NCBI GenBank assembly: GCA_030527105.1
Contig: JAUNBK010000026.1
Location: 1-42,347, forward strand
Source of the DNA: Planctomycetia bacterium
GTDB lineage: Bacteria; Planctomycetota; Planctomycetia; Pirellulales; Thermoguttaceae
Direction: 5' to 3'
DNA length: 42,347 bases
Below, in pieces: positions 1-8,457 of this stretch; within the stretch, counting starts at the first letter, position 1, and every line of letters starts with the position of its first letter. The translations under genes were made by a program, and so were the position numbers. The notes below the pieces were generated by a model, which was not told the origin of the DNA, did no database searches, and worked only from the letters and a program-made list of their open reading frames with translations.

Positions 1-49
1 AATTTGAGGAGAAATTTGGCTTTTTTCACAAATTTTGGGCGACTTTTCC

Positions 50-77
50 TTGTTTTTTGTCGAATTTGGACTATAAT
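50..77 (+). promoter_or_regulatory. Candidate sigma-70 promoter of the FHA gene
   Basis: A perfect TATAAT -10 box lies at 72-77. A TTGTTT -35-like hexamer lies at 50-55, giving a 16-base spacer in AT-rich DNA. Transcription would start near 84, about 56 bases before the chosen FHA start at 140. This is a consensus match by eye only. Confidence 0.5.
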
Positions 78-139
78 GGATGATGGGTGGGGTTGAGGAG
101 TATGCGTGTGTCGTGAGCCAGAGGGGGAAAGAGGATAAG

Positions 140-589
140 ATGAACGTAGAATTAAAGGTAGTGGACAGCCAGACGGACAAAGAGTGCGTGACGCTTGCGC
201 TCCCGGCAACAATCGGGCGCGGTGGGAGTGTGGACCTCGTGATCGCGCACAAAGAAGTCAGTCGAAAACATTGTCGTTTGTTTTTGTATCGCGACGCGGT
301 GCATATCCAAGACCTACAGTCGCTCAATGGAACTTATGTCGAGGGAAAATACCTCTCGAATGCCGAAACGACCATCCTGCCCGGGCAGTGTTTCACGGTG
401 GGACCGGTCTCGTTTCAAATTCTCTACTCGCGCCCCGACACATCCAGCTCCTTCAGTGGCAATGGATCCTCCGCGCGCCGCAGCGCAATTCGGAGCGGGT
501 CGTCCAGCATTCCGCACCCTGCTTCCACCACAGATGCAATCGATGAGCGTGTTTTGAGAAACGCCCCAACCGAGAGAGTTGAGGAGTGA
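140..589 (+). CDS. FHA-domain protein
   Basis: This 149-aa cytoplasmic protein has an N-terminal forkhead-associated domain at about residues 5-95. FHA domains bind phosphothreonine peptides and usually take part in Ser/Thr-kinase signalling. The hallmark residues are present: Gly26-Arg27 in the first core strand, Ser41-Arg-Lys-His44, and Ser61-Leu-Asn-Gly-Thr65. The C-terminal 50 residues are Ser/Arg-rich and probably disordered. I chose ATG 140 over an in-frame upstream ATG at 80 because GAGG lies five bases before it and the extra 20 residues add nothing to the fold. No kinase or phosphatase gene is adjacent, so the partner is unknown. The FHA call is firm and the role is open. Confidence 0.85.
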   Translation: MNVELKVVDSQTDKECVTLALPATIGRGGSVDLVIAHKEVSRKHCRLFLYRDAVHIQDLQSLNGTYVEGKYLSNAETTILPGQCFTVGPVSFQILYSRPDTSSSFSGNGSSARRSAIRSGSSSIPHPASTTDAIDERVLRNAPTERVEE

Positions 590-613
590 GACTTTTTTTG
601 CGAAAAAGAAGAA

Positions 614-670
614 AAACCTCAAAATCCGTCTTCCCATTTCGGGGAGAAATGTGTATCATGGGCGAGGTTT
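614..670 (+). other. Stem-loop leader before the Pro-rich secreted protein gene
   Basis: AAACCTC (614-620) pairs with GAGGTTT (664-670). Inside it CATTTC (635-640) pairs with GAAATG (646-651) around a GGGGA loop. An alternative pairing is CCCAT (633-637) with ATGGG (658-662). The element lies between the FHA stop and the next start at 710, so it could be an untranslated leader structure or a weak attenuator. No known riboswitch class is recognised. Confidence 0.35.
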
Positions 671-709
671 AATAGAAATTCAGGGACAATTACGCATAGG
701 GGTATCGTC

Positions 710-1582
710 ATGAACATGAAATATCAAACAGGTATAGTATTTTTAGCGACATTGAGCCTCGGCGTTTATCTCATGGGGCAGACGCCGACGCTTCCGCCAG
801 CACCGGGGATTCCCCCAATGACAACAATTCCAACGGCTCCATTCAGCAAGCCAATCACGAGTGGGGCACCTTCCGCGCCGGGGAACGTTTCGACCCCCTC
901 GGGATTTGGCTCAGGAACTGTTCCAACGATGGCAGGATCGACGCCGAGCGTCACACCGAACACGGTTTATGGTGGCGTCCAACCTCCCGCTGCGGCAGGT
1001 GGAAGTTCCGTCGTGCGTCCGCTGCCGCCGCTCAATCCGTACCCCGTGCAGCAGCCGATGACGTACAATGTCCCCGTCCAATACGGGCAGCACAATCCGG
1101 GCGCGGTTCAAAAGCCGTTCCAAAATTATCAAGAGGCTCCAAAAATCAGCCCCTACATGAATTTGTATCGACGCGACAATTATACTGGCATCGATAATTA
1201 TAATTTTTACGTCAAACCTGCCCTTGAGGAGCAGGCGCGCCAGCAACAAATGCGGAATCAGCTCAATAGCCTTGAGCAACAACAGAATCAGGCGCAGCGC
1301 AACGAGCGCTATCAAACGACGGGAACCGTCGGCGCAACGTATGGTCGTTTGAATCGCGGCGCGGTCGTGGCTCCGGGGGCGTCGTATGGATTCTCCGGCG
1401 TGTCGGGGATGCCCATTCGTCCGCAAGAGCCGCAGACGGGCGCGAATGCCGACCTGGACGAGAAGGAGAAGAAGGACAAAGCGAAGGAAGAGGACGCGAC
1501 CGCCTCTCCTCTCGTGACACCGACGATTCTCAATCCCTACTCGCCGAACAATGGGTTTCAATTCCAATTCCGCCCATGGTAG
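710..1582 (+). CDS. Secreted Pro/Gln/Asn-rich protein, function unknown
   Basis: This 290-aa protein starts with a hydrophobic signal segment (residues 6-23, then Gly-Gln). The first half of the mature part is rich in Pro, Ser, Thr and Gly (residues 25-130). A Gln/Asn-rich stretch follows at about 175-200, with a likely short helix. Next comes a Gly/Ala region, then a highly charged Lys/Glu/Asp segment at about 245-262, and an aromatic C-terminus ending in Pro-Trp. I recognise no catalytic domain. The composition fits a low-complexity exported or surface protein. ATG 710 is preceded by AGGGG about eight bases upstream. The next gene begins about 110 bases downstream, so co-transcription is possible. 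Confidence 0.7.
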   Translation: MNMKYQTGIVFLATLSLGVYLMGQTPTLPPAPGIPPMTTIPTAPFSKPITSGAPSAPGNVSTPSGFGSGTVPTMAGSTPSVTPNTVYGGVQPPAAAGGSSVVRPLPPLNPYPVQQPMTYNVPVQYGQHNPGAVQKPFQNYQEAPKISPYMNLYRRDNYTGIDNYNFYVKPALEEQARQQQMRNQLNSLEQQQNQAQRNERYQTTGTVGATYGRLNRGAVVAPGASYGFSGVSGMPIRPQEPQTGANADLDEKEKKDKAKEEDATASPLVTPTILNPYSPNNGFQFQFRPW

Positions 1583-1613
1583 CGCTCGATCAAGATGGCG
1601 CTCGATCAAGATG
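1582..1613 (+). repeat. 16-bp perfect tandem duplication
   Basis: The unit GCGCTCGATCAAGATG occurs twice back to back, starting on the last base of the preceding stop codon, and is followed by a third GCG. It is a small local duplication, probably from replication slippage, with no evident function. Confidence 0.8.
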
Positions 1614-1692
1614 GCGTTGGGTATCGTCGAATCAATAAGCACAAATTATCGTTGTCGTGACCAACTCGGTCGGACGTTGTTTAGGAGTTTTC

Positions 1693-2757
1693 GTGTCAGG
1701 GTCCCGCAATAAAGTTCGTTCCGTCCTTATTTTTGTTCTAAAAGCAAGCATCTCGTGCGGGATTCTGCTTTTTTTGATTTATCAAGCGTGGCAGACTCGC
1801 GACGCCAATGGCAATCCGCTGCTTGAGCAGCTTTGGCGTGGTCCGAAAGACTACGGCGCGCTAGTCGTTGGGTTTGGGTTCGTTTTTGCTGCCGTGTTGG
1901 GGACGATTTTGCGCTGGCGTGAGCTTGTGCGCGTACTGGGTCTTAATGCGGATATCTGGGGCACGCTGCGTATTGGCTACATTGGGTATCTCTTCAACCT
2001 CGCCCCGATGGGTATTGTGGGGGGCGATTTGCTCAAGGCGTGGCTTCTCATGCGGCGAGAGAAAGAGAGTCCGGATGCCGCGCCGCTTCTGCTTGCCTCC
2101 GTTTTCGTGGATAGAATGATTGGTCTCTACGCCCTCTTTATGATGGGTTCCATCGTGATTTTGAGCATGGGGACGCTGTGGAACCCCAACGTCTCCGACA
2201 CGCTTTGGACGATCGCTCTCGCCACGCTCATCGCTTGGGGAGTCGGAACGATTGCGGCGCTTGCCGTGTTGCTTCCGAAATTCAAAAATCCCGTAGCGCG
2301 TCCCAATCAGCCGCAGTGGGTTGAGACGCTAGCGAAAATCGCGCAATATATTCGTGTCTATCGGCACCACCCGTGGGCACTCGTATGGGCGACGGTCGCG
2401 AGTCTCGGTGTGCATTTCTTTTTTGCCGTTGCGATTTATTTTATCGCAGCAGGAATTTGGACGGAACAAAAATATCCCTCGTTTTTGGAGCACCTTTATA
2501 TTTCGCCCGTGAGCATGTCGACATCGGCAATTCCTCTCCCAGTCGGACCTTACGAAATGGCGCTCGACCTCCTTTATAAAGATGTTGCGGGTCTTGCAGG
2601 ACAGGGACTTGCCGTGGCGCTTGCGTATCGTCTCGTCTGCCTCATTATCGCGGGTTTGGGAATGATTTTCTACTTCTCCGCGCGAGACGAAATCCAGGAG
2701 AGCATGAAAAACACCTCGGAAATTATGGAGAAGCAAACGTTGGAGAACACAAAGTAG
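1693..2757 (+). CDS. Lysylphosphatidylglycerol synthase TM-region / UPF0104 family membrane protein
   Basis: This integral membrane protein of 354 aa has about eight hydrophobic segments. It matches the flippase-like membrane domain seen in MprF and in stand-alone UPF0104/AglD-type proteins. The first helix is preceded by basic residues. The family-typical stretch around 'NLAPMGIVGGD' follows the third helix, and 'VDRMIGLYA' comes after it. A C-terminal 'PVGPYEMALD' segment matches the usual proline/glycine-rich re-entrant region. Such proteins move or modify lipid-linked molecules. This one lacks the soluble synthetase domain of full-length MprF, so the substrate cannot be predicted. I chose GTG 1693 because AGGAG lies five bases upstream. 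A GTG at 1657 has no ribosome site. The C-terminus overlaps no neighbour, and rdgB follows nine bases later. Confidence 0.8.
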   Translation: MSGSRNKVRSVLIFVLKASISCGILLFLIYQAWQTRDANGNPLLEQLWRGPKDYGALVVGFGFVFAAVLGTILRWRELVRVLGLNADIWGTLRIGYIGYLFNLAPMGIVGGDLLKAWLLMRREKESPDAAPLLLASVFVDRMIGLYALFMMGSIVILSMGTLWNPNVSDTLWTIALATLIAWGVGTIAALAVLLPKFKNPVARPNQPQWVETLAKIAQYIRVYRHHPWALVWATVASLGVHFFFAVAIYFIAAGIWTEQKYPSFLEHLYISPVSMSTSAIPLPVGPYEMALDLLYKDVAGLAGQGLAVALAYRLVCLIIAGLGMIFYFSARDEIQESMKNTSEIMEKQTLENTK

Positions 2758-2766
2758 GAGAACACG

Positions 2767-3396
2767 ATGATTTTGAAGCAACAATATCCACCATTAATTC
2801 TCGGAACGCACAATCAAAAAAAGAAGGGCGAAATGGCGCTTTTGCTCGAGCCGATCGGCTTTCAACTCCACTCTTTGGCGGAATATCCCAACTCGTTGGA
2901 AGTGGAAGAGACAGGGGCGACGTTTGGCGAAAATTCGCGTCAAAAAGCCTCCATTCAAGCCAAGCATTTGGGGGCGTGGGTCATTGGAGAGGACAGCGGT
3001 CTTGAAGTCGCGGCGCTTGATGGACGCCCCGGAATTTATTCCGCACGATATTCGGCACCAGATCCGACGGACGAGAAAAACAACCTCAAGCTCCTCGACG
3101 AATTGGGCGACCTGCCGTGGGAAAAACGCGCGGCGCGATACGTGTGCCATATTGCGTTGAGCGACCCGGAGGGGAATATTCGTCTCGAAACGGAGAACTA
3201 TTGCGGCGGACGAATCCGCTTCTCCCCCTCGGGAACGAATGGTTTTGGGTACGATCCTTTGTTCGAAATCGTCGAATACCACCGCACTTTTGGTGAGCTT
3301 TCTCCTGAGTTGAAATCGTGCATCAGCCACCGCGCACGAGCGATGCGGGCGTTCGTGCGAGGGATAAGCTCCCTTTTCGAACGAGAAGGAAGTTGA
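2767..3396 (+). CDS. rdgB: Non-canonical purine NTP pyrophosphatase (RdgB/HAM1)
   Basis: This 209-aa cytosolic enzyme hydrolyses dITP, ITP and XTP to the monophosphates, keeping deaminated purines out of DNA. Its length is normal for the family. The N-terminal nucleotide-binding motif Thr14-His-Asn-Gln-Lys-Lys is a variant of the common S/T-x-N-x-x-K. It is followed by 'TFGENSRQKA' and the metal/active-site stretch 'GEDSGLEV' near residues 74-81, 'GRPGIYSARY', 'GFGYDPLF', and the C-terminal 'SHRARAM' motif. All are canonical. The start is supported by AGGAG just upstream (2757-2761). It sits between a membrane protein and a U32 protein with short gaps, suggesting one transcript. Confidence 0.95.
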   Translation: MILKQQYPPLILGTHNQKKKGEMALLLEPIGFQLHSLAEYPNSLEVEETGATFGENSRQKASIQAKHLGAWVIGEDSGLEVAALDGRPGIYSARYSAPDPTDEKNNLKLLDELGDLPWEKRAARYVCHIALSDPEGNIRLETENYCGGRIRFSPSGTNGFGYDPLFEIVEYHRTFGELSPELKSCISHRARAMRAFVRGISSLFEREGS

Positions 3397-3419
3397 GAAA
3401 TTCTGTCCAAAACTTCAAC

Positions 3420-5765
3420 ATGAATGCGAAAATGAAGATCATGGCGCCCGCCGGTTCCCCCGAGAGCATGAATGCCGCCATTCGTGCTGGAGCTGATGAG
3501 GTTTATATGGGCATCTCGGGGTTTGGCGCGAGACGCTTCGCGCAGAATTTCTCCGTTGAGGAGTTTTGCCACGCGGTCGATTTCGCGCACAAACACGGCG
3601 TCCAAGTCAATATCACTCTCAACACGATCATGTCAGCTGCCGAGTTGGAAGATTTAGAACCAACGCTTGATCGGCTTTATGTATCGGGCGTCGACGCCGT
3701 AATTATTCAGGATTTGGGTTTTGCGAGGCTCCTTCAACAACGTTTCCCCGACTGGGCGCGCCACGCCTCCACACAATTATCCATTGCGACTCCCCAAGAG
3801 GCACGCTGGGCGGAAGAGATGGGGTTTGCGCGTCTCGTCCTTGCGAGGGAGCTTTCGTTCGAAGAAATAGGGGCGATTCGCCAAAATACGACGGTTGAAT
3901 TGGAAGTTTTCGCGTCTGGAGCGCTTTGTATTGCGGCTTCGGGAAAATGCTATCTCTCCAGCTTCATCGGCGGGCGCAGCGGCAATCGTGGATCCTGCAC
4001 CCAACCTTGTCGACAATGGTATGAGATTCTCGACCCACCGACAGCGTCCTTCGAAAATGGCGGCTTCTTTCTCTCTTCGTGCGACCAATGGCAGGAGGCA
4101 CCCGAGATCGCGCGTTTGGCGAAAATTGGCGTCGATGTGATCAAACTTGAGGGAAGGATGAAGTCGCCCGAGTATGTTTTCGAAGCGACGCGATATTATC
4201 GACGGCTTATTGATTCTCTCGACACGTCCTCCGCCGACTCGACTTTTCTTGAGACCTCGCGTCAAAAATCCCCCGGTCCCTCCGCGCCGCGCCCGCCCGT
4301 TGCGCCTCTCTTCAATCGTGGGTACGCGAAGGGATATTTATACGAGTCGGACCCCGATTTTATCAACTCAAAATTCTCCTCATCGTGGGGTGTGGAAGTT
4401 GGTCGTGTTCAAAAGGGGAAAATCCGCCTCTCCGCCCCCGTGCGGCATGGGGACGGGATCGTTTTTCTCGATGCGAACCTCCAAAAGTTGGATGGTGGCA
4501 ATGTGAGCAAAATATTCCTCATGCCGCAGAATAAGCCGACCGCCGAAGCGCCGCAGGGGGCGGTCGTTCGTTTTGGCCAGACGACTCCGCCAGACGCCGT
4601 TTTTGTCTATAAAACGTTCGATATCGAATTGAATCGCCAAATCGAAAGCGCGCGGAAGAACGCACGCCGCCGCACGCCGCTTCATGCCGAGGTTGTCGCG
4701 AGGGTCGGGCAGCCGCTCGAAATCACACTGTCGTTCAAAAACGTTCAGAGTCGCGTCCGTTCGGCAGAATCGCTCGCGGCATCTCAAAAGAGAACGATGG
4801 ACGCGGAGGCAATTTTCGAGGCGTTCGACCGCTTTGGGGAGACCCCTTTTGGTGTGGCACGAGGGCGAACGACAATCGACACGGACGACAGGGCGTTTGT
4901 CCCGCGCTCACTCCTGAACGACCTGCGCCAAAACGCGTGCGCTCGCCTTGAAGACGCAATCGTTTCCTCCTATCGACGCGCGCAGACGAACATGAGTCCC
5001 GCGAAACTCCCGAGCGAATTTTCAACGGGAGCCTCGCTCGAACCCTCGGCGCGTTCCGTCCCCGATCTCGCTGCAGCCGTTTGGACGGAGGAACAACGCG
5101 AAGTGTGCGTCGAGTTCGGGATAAAGCGCGTTTATCGACTCCGCCCTCCCGTTTGTTTCGACCCCGTGGAGAGTGCGTTTCGGTATGAATTTCCGACCGA
5201 ATTTGCGCCGCTAGCAGGTTCGCTCAACGATGCAATTCGACTTTCGGAGACGGGCGCGCATTTCGCGTTGGATTGGATGATGAATGTGGGGAACCCATTT
5301 GCGATTGAGTTTTATCAAACCGCATTCCCTCGGGCGCATACGCTCTATTTGTCGCCAGAGTTGGGGGAAAAGACGCTTCGTGCGCTCATCTCCTCGTCGG
5401 CATGGGTTGGAGCCAAACCTGGTGTCGTGATTTATGGGCATTTGTACGGAATGTTCACGCGCAAAACGATTTTTCGTGACGACATTGTGAGGCTTCGGAA
5501 TCAAGACGGACGCAACTTATTCGTGACGCGCAATTCGGCGCACAACTCGACAGTTGGCGCGACGGGAAGTCGGGTTTTTCTCGCAACGCCTCAGGATATC
5601 GTGAGCGCGTTCCCTCTCGATTCTCCCTCTCCTCCGCTTGAACTTCGACTCGATTTCACGATCGAAACGCCCGAGCAAGTCCGTCGTATTCTCGAAAAAT
5701 ACCAACGCGAGAGGCGCATTTTGCCGGAAACAAATTCGTACGGGTATCATAGAGGAATTTTTTGA
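3420..5765 (+). CDS. Peptidase U32 family protein, RlhA-like
   Basis: This large U32-family protein has 781 aa. It opens with the typical 'KIMAPAGSPESMNAAI' strand and 'GADEVYMG'. The PROSITE-type U32 signature is complete (Glu-Val-Phe, then Gly-Ala-Leu-Cys, Gly-Lys-Cys and Ser, around residues 160-180). It is followed by 'NRGSCTQPCR' (about 188-198) and 'KLEGRMKSPEYV' near 242-253. The conserved cysteines in these motifs match those thought to hold an Fe-S cluster in the RNA-hydroxylating members. The long C-terminal half (about 350-781) fits the DUF3656-type extension seen in RlhA, which hydroxylates C2501 of 23S rRNA. I therefore favour an RNA-modification role over proteolysis, but RlhA orthology is an inference. 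ATG 3420 or 3432 could be the start, and neither has a clear ribosome site. The epimerase gene follows three bases after the stop. Confidence 0.85.
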   Translation: MNAKMKIMAPAGSPESMNAAIRAGADEVYMGISGFGARRFAQNFSVEEFCHAVDFAHKHGVQVNITLNTIMSAAELEDLEPTLDRLYVSGVDAVIIQDLGFARLLQQRFPDWARHASTQLSIATPQEARWAEEMGFARLVLARELSFEEIGAIRQNTTVELEVFASGALCIAASGKCYLSSFIGGRSGNRGSCTQPCRQWYEILDPPTASFENGGFFLSSCDQWQEAPEIARLAKIGVDVIKLEGRMKSPEYVFEATRYYRRLIDSLDTSSADSTFLETSRQKSPGPSAPRPPVAPLFNRGYAKGYLYESDPDFINSKFSSSWGVEVGRVQKGKIRLSAPVRHGDGIVFLDANLQKLDGGNVSKIFLMPQNKPTAEAPQGAVVRFGQTTPPDAVFVYKTFDIELNRQIESARKNARRRTPLHAEVVARVGQPLEITLSFKNVQSRVRSAESLAASQKRTMDAEAIFEAFDRFGETPFGVARGRTTIDTDDRAFVPRSLLNDLRQNACARLEDAIVSSYRRAQTNMSPAKLPSEFSTGASLEPSARSVPDLAAAVWTEEQREVCVEFGIKRVYRLRPPVCFDPVESAFRYEFPTEFAPLAGSLNDAIRLSETGAHFALDWMMNVGNPFAIEFYQTAFPRAHTLYLSPELGEKTLRALISSSAWVGAKPGVVIYGHLYGMFTRKTIFRDDIVRLRNQDGRNLFVTRNSAHNSTVGATGSRVFLATPQDIVSAFPLDSPSPPLELRLDFTIETPEQVRRILEKYQRERRILPETNSYGYHRGIF

Positions 5766-5768
5766 GAG

Positions 5769-6788
5769 ATGAAGAAAGCATTAGTCACTGGAGGAGCCGG
5801 GTTTCTTGGGCTTTATATCACGGAGAAACTCCTCGCGCGCGGCGTCTGCGTCCGCACTCTTTCGCGCAGCCGACACTCAGTGCTTGAGGCGCTGCCGGTG
5901 GAGGTTTTTTTGGGAGATATTGCCGACTTGCCCTCGACGCAGCGCGCGGTGGAAGGTTGCGACACGATTTTTCACACCGCCGCCATCTCGGGAATTGGCG
6001 AGCCGTGGGAACGTTATTATCGAGCGAATACGCTCGGAACCGCCAATCTTCTCCAAAGTGCGCGTGAGTGCGGCGTCTCAAAATTCGTATTCACGAGCAG
6101 CCCAAGCGTCACGTTTGATGGGGCGCATCAGCGTGGCGTGGACGAGTCGGTCCCCTACCCCTCACGCTGGCTCGCGCATTATCCCCACAGCAAGGCGCTG
6201 GCGGAGCAAATGGTTCTTGAAGCGAATAATCAAGGGGGAATGCTCACGTGCGCGCTGCGTCCGCATTTGATTTGGGGACCGCGCGACAAGGCACTCATTC
6301 CGCGCCTCATTGCTCGCGCGAAAAGTGCTCGGCTTCGGCAAGTTGGTGACGGAACGAATCTCGTGGATATGATTTATGTGGAGAATGCGGCGGACGCGCA
6401 TCTTTTGGCGGCGGACGCACTCCTCCCCGGATCGCCCGTTGCGGGGCGCGCGTATTTTCTCTCGCAGGGTGAGCCAGTCCGTTGTTGGGAGTGGATTAAT
6501 GAGATTCTCGCCTTGTACGATCTTCCCCCCATTAAGAAAACTCTTTCTCTTTCCGCCGCAATGGGCGCGGGTTGGGCTTTGGAGCGATTGTGGAAAATTT
6601 TCGGCTGGCAGAGCGACCCGCCAATGACGCGTTTTCTCGCCCTTCAACTTGCCAAGGACCATTATTTCGACATTCAGCGCGCCCGAGAAGATTTCGGGTT
6701 CGTTCCGAAAATTTCGAAGTCCGAAGGAATGGCGGCTCTCCGTCGAGAGTACGAAGCGAAGCGCGAGGAACTTGCTCCAGGTACGTAG
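5769..6788 (+). CDS. NAD(P)-dependent epimerase/3-beta-HSD-like short-chain dehydrogenase
   Basis: This extended short-chain dehydrogenase of 339 aa has a Rossmann fold. The dinucleotide-binding motif Thr7-Gly-Gly-Ala-Gly-Phe-Leu-Gly14 is intact, with 'LGDIAD' (48-53) after it. The catalytic residues are Ser110/111 in 'FTSSPSV' and Tyr138-x-x-x-Lys142 in 'YPHSK'. The overall pattern ('FHTAAISG', 'LRPHLIWGPRD', 'NAADAHLLAA') resembles NSDHL/3-beta-hydroxysteroid and OleD-type 2-alkyl-3-oxoalkanoate reductases more than sugar-nucleotide epimerases. The substrate is not determinable here and no other ole genes are present. The start lies three bases after the U32 stop, consistent with translational coupling. 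The stop TAG falls in a truncated copy of the intergenic palindrome. Confidence 0.85.
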   Translation: MKKALVTGGAGFLGLYITEKLLARGVCVRTLSRSRHSVLEALPVEVFLGDIADLPSTQRAVEGCDTIFHTAAISGIGEPWERYYRANTLGTANLLQSARECGVSKFVFTSSPSVTFDGAHQRGVDESVPYPSRWLAHYPHSKALAEQMVLEANNQGGMLTCALRPHLIWGPRDKALIPRLIARAKSARLRQVGDGTNLVDMIYVENAADAHLLAADALLPGSPVAGRAYFLSQGEPVRCWEWINEILALYDLPPIKKTLSLSAAMGAGWALERLWKIFGWQSDPPMTRFLALQLAKDHYFDIQRAREDFGFVPKISKSEGMAALRREYEAKREELAPGT

Positions 6789-6844
6789 CTCCTACGGCTC
6801 GTAAAGCATCGCGAAAAACGGGAATTTAAAGCGCGATGAGTATA
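6784..6844 (-). repeat. Partial copy of the intergenic palindrome family
   Basis: Reading on the minus strand, this is the outer half of the element: TATACTCATCGC, then the TTTAAA...CCCGTTTTTCGCGATGC arm, and part of the GAGCC core. The centre and other arm are missing. Its inner edge coincides with the stop codon of the epimerase gene (TAG at 6786-6788). Confidence 0.75.
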
Positions 6845-6882
6845 AATGAGAACGAGTATTAATTATACTCATCGCACTTTTT
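6833..6882 (+). terminator. Rho-independent terminator built from repeat ends
   Basis: GCGATGAGTATAA (6833-6845) pairs perfectly with TTATACTCATCGC (6863-6875) around a 17-base loop, followed by AC and five T residues (6878-6882). Both arms are terminal sequences of the intergenic repeat family. It lies 45 bases after the epimerase stop and would end the rdgB-U32-epimerase transcript. Confidence 0.7.
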
Positions 6883-6999
6883 GTGAAAACTTAAATTCGT
6901 TTGAGCGACGGTATAGTTCTATTTTACCTCAATTAAAAAGGAAATAATGTCGATATTACGGGTTGTAGGGGAAAATCATCCGTTTTTTATTAGGATTCC

Positions 7000-8388
7000 A
7001 TGTCTACCGCTCCATTCGACATCCCGCACACGGTTTTGAACGACGGGCGCAGAGAGGAACTGCGTGCCGTAGGGGGTGGTTTGGAAAAATTTCTCGATAT
7101 TTATGGCGAAATCGTAGAGATTTCGCCACCCACCCCAAACGAGCAACCTCCGCAATGTCCGAAGGCGTTCTGGGGACCTGGGTTCGCTCTCACGTTTCCC
7201 TACGGAGAGAAGAGCGGACTTTTTGTCGCGGCGGAACATGGAGAAATTCTCCCCCCCTGGTACCTAAACCCCGGCATCGCGGGCAAGTCGAGACTCTTCC
7301 TTCTTTCGCAAACTTTTGCCGCCATTTTTGCCTCGCCAGCAGCCTTGGACGCCGAAAACGAGAGAGCGGAGTGCGCTTTCTACAAAACGGCGTCCTATTT
7401 CGCAGGGCGCGTCGCGTCGCTTGTGGATGTCTTCAACGCACTCGACTGGGGCAAGGAGACGATCGTGCAATCCCTCATCATCTCGCGTTTCGACGGGCGC
7501 AAAGGAAACGCGTGGATATTCACCCCCATAATGAACCCCTCCGTTTTGTACGAATTTGCGCAAAACGACCCCGCCCCGCTCGTGTTGGACGTCTCCCACT
7601 TGAAGCCCGTGCGGAATCTCGAACCTTGGGAGGTTGAAAAAATCGAGAAGGTGGAGAATACGCAAAAGGAGGAGTGTGCACGAGAAGTTGTGGAGACTCT
7701 CGGAACACAAGAAACGATCGAAACGCAAGAGACGCAGGCTGCCGTTCGGACTCAGGAGAAGATTCTGGAAGAACCGATCGTTTGCGTGCCGGATTTCTCG
7801 TGGATTCGAGAGAAACGCGGAGCAATGCTTGGCAAATTTTCGAACCGCGCGCGGGACTTGAGAGTCTTGAGCGACTTCGGCGAAAAGTTTCGCAGGGCGC
7901 GTCAAAAGAAAATCGAGAGCCATATTTTCTACGCACATCCACGCAACTCGCAAACGTGGCGGCGCGTAGGAGCGCAGCTCGAGGAGAAATGGCTGATCGA
8001 CGCGCAAACGCTCGCGCAACAAAATGAGCATCTCCCCTACCAAGCAGAAGATTTGGTGGAATCGGAGGTCATGGAGAGTATAGCTCCGCAGGAAATTCTA
8101 GAGGAAACGTGTCCACGCCAAGCGACAAAGCAGCCGATCCCACAAGAAAACCTACTCCACCTCCCGCTCACACTCTCCGTGGCGTGCGGGGTGCGAAAAA
8201 TCCCACTCCGCGCGCTTCTGGCACTCGAAGTGGGAAGCGTCCTCAATTTGGGCACACCATGCAGTGCGACACTCCCCATTTTTCTCAACGAGACGCCCGT
8301 CGGCAACGCAACGCTCGCAGAACACAACGGTACGCTGGTTGCAAAAATCGACGCATTCCACCTCCCAACTCGTGAGGAGTTGCCGTGA
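7000..8388 (+). CDS. SpoA-domain (FliN/FliM C-terminal-like) protein
   Basis: The last ~75 residues (about 385-455) of this 462-aa protein match the SpoA fold that FliN, FliM and type III secretion SctQ proteins share. They contain 'LPLTLSVACGVRKIPL', then 'LLALEVGSVLNL', a short 'PIFLNETPVGNATL' hairpin and 'GTLVAKID'. Compare the FliN order: polar strand, 'GxxxxxxxxLLxLxxGxVxxL', 'VNGxxxxxGE', 'xxRIxEI'. The N-terminal ~200 residues are a predicted folded domain I do not recognise. Residues 200-375 are charged and rich in Glu/Gln/Thr, including repeated 'TQET' units, so probably a flexible or helical linker. No signal peptide or membrane helix is seen. Start 7000 has AGGA four bases upstream. 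No other flagellar or secretion gene occurs in the window, so the role is unknown. Confidence 0.65.
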   Translation: MSTAPFDIPHTVLNDGRREELRAVGGGLEKFLDIYGEIVEISPPTPNEQPPQCPKAFWGPGFALTFPYGEKSGLFVAAEHGEILPPWYLNPGIAGKSRLFLLSQTFAAIFASPAALDAENERAECAFYKTASYFAGRVASLVDVFNALDWGKETIVQSLIISRFDGRKGNAWIFTPIMNPSVLYEFAQNDPAPLVLDVSHLKPVRNLEPWEVEKIEKVENTQKEECAREVVETLGTQETIETQETQAAVRTQEKILEEPIVCVPDFSWIREKRGAMLGKFSNRARDLRVLSDFGEKFRRARQKKIESHIFYAHPRNSQTWRRVGAQLEEKWLIDAQTLAQQNEHLPYQAEDLVESEVMESIAPQEILEETCPRQATKQPIPQENLLHLPLTLSVACGVRKIPLRALLALEVGSVLNLGTPCSATLPIFLNETPVGNATLAEHNGTLVAKIDAFHLPTREELP

Positions 8389-8457
8389 CTCTTTATGCAA
8401 AATGCGGCGCAGTTGCTGTTTGACGCGGCTGCCGTTTAAACGGAATCGGGCACACGT

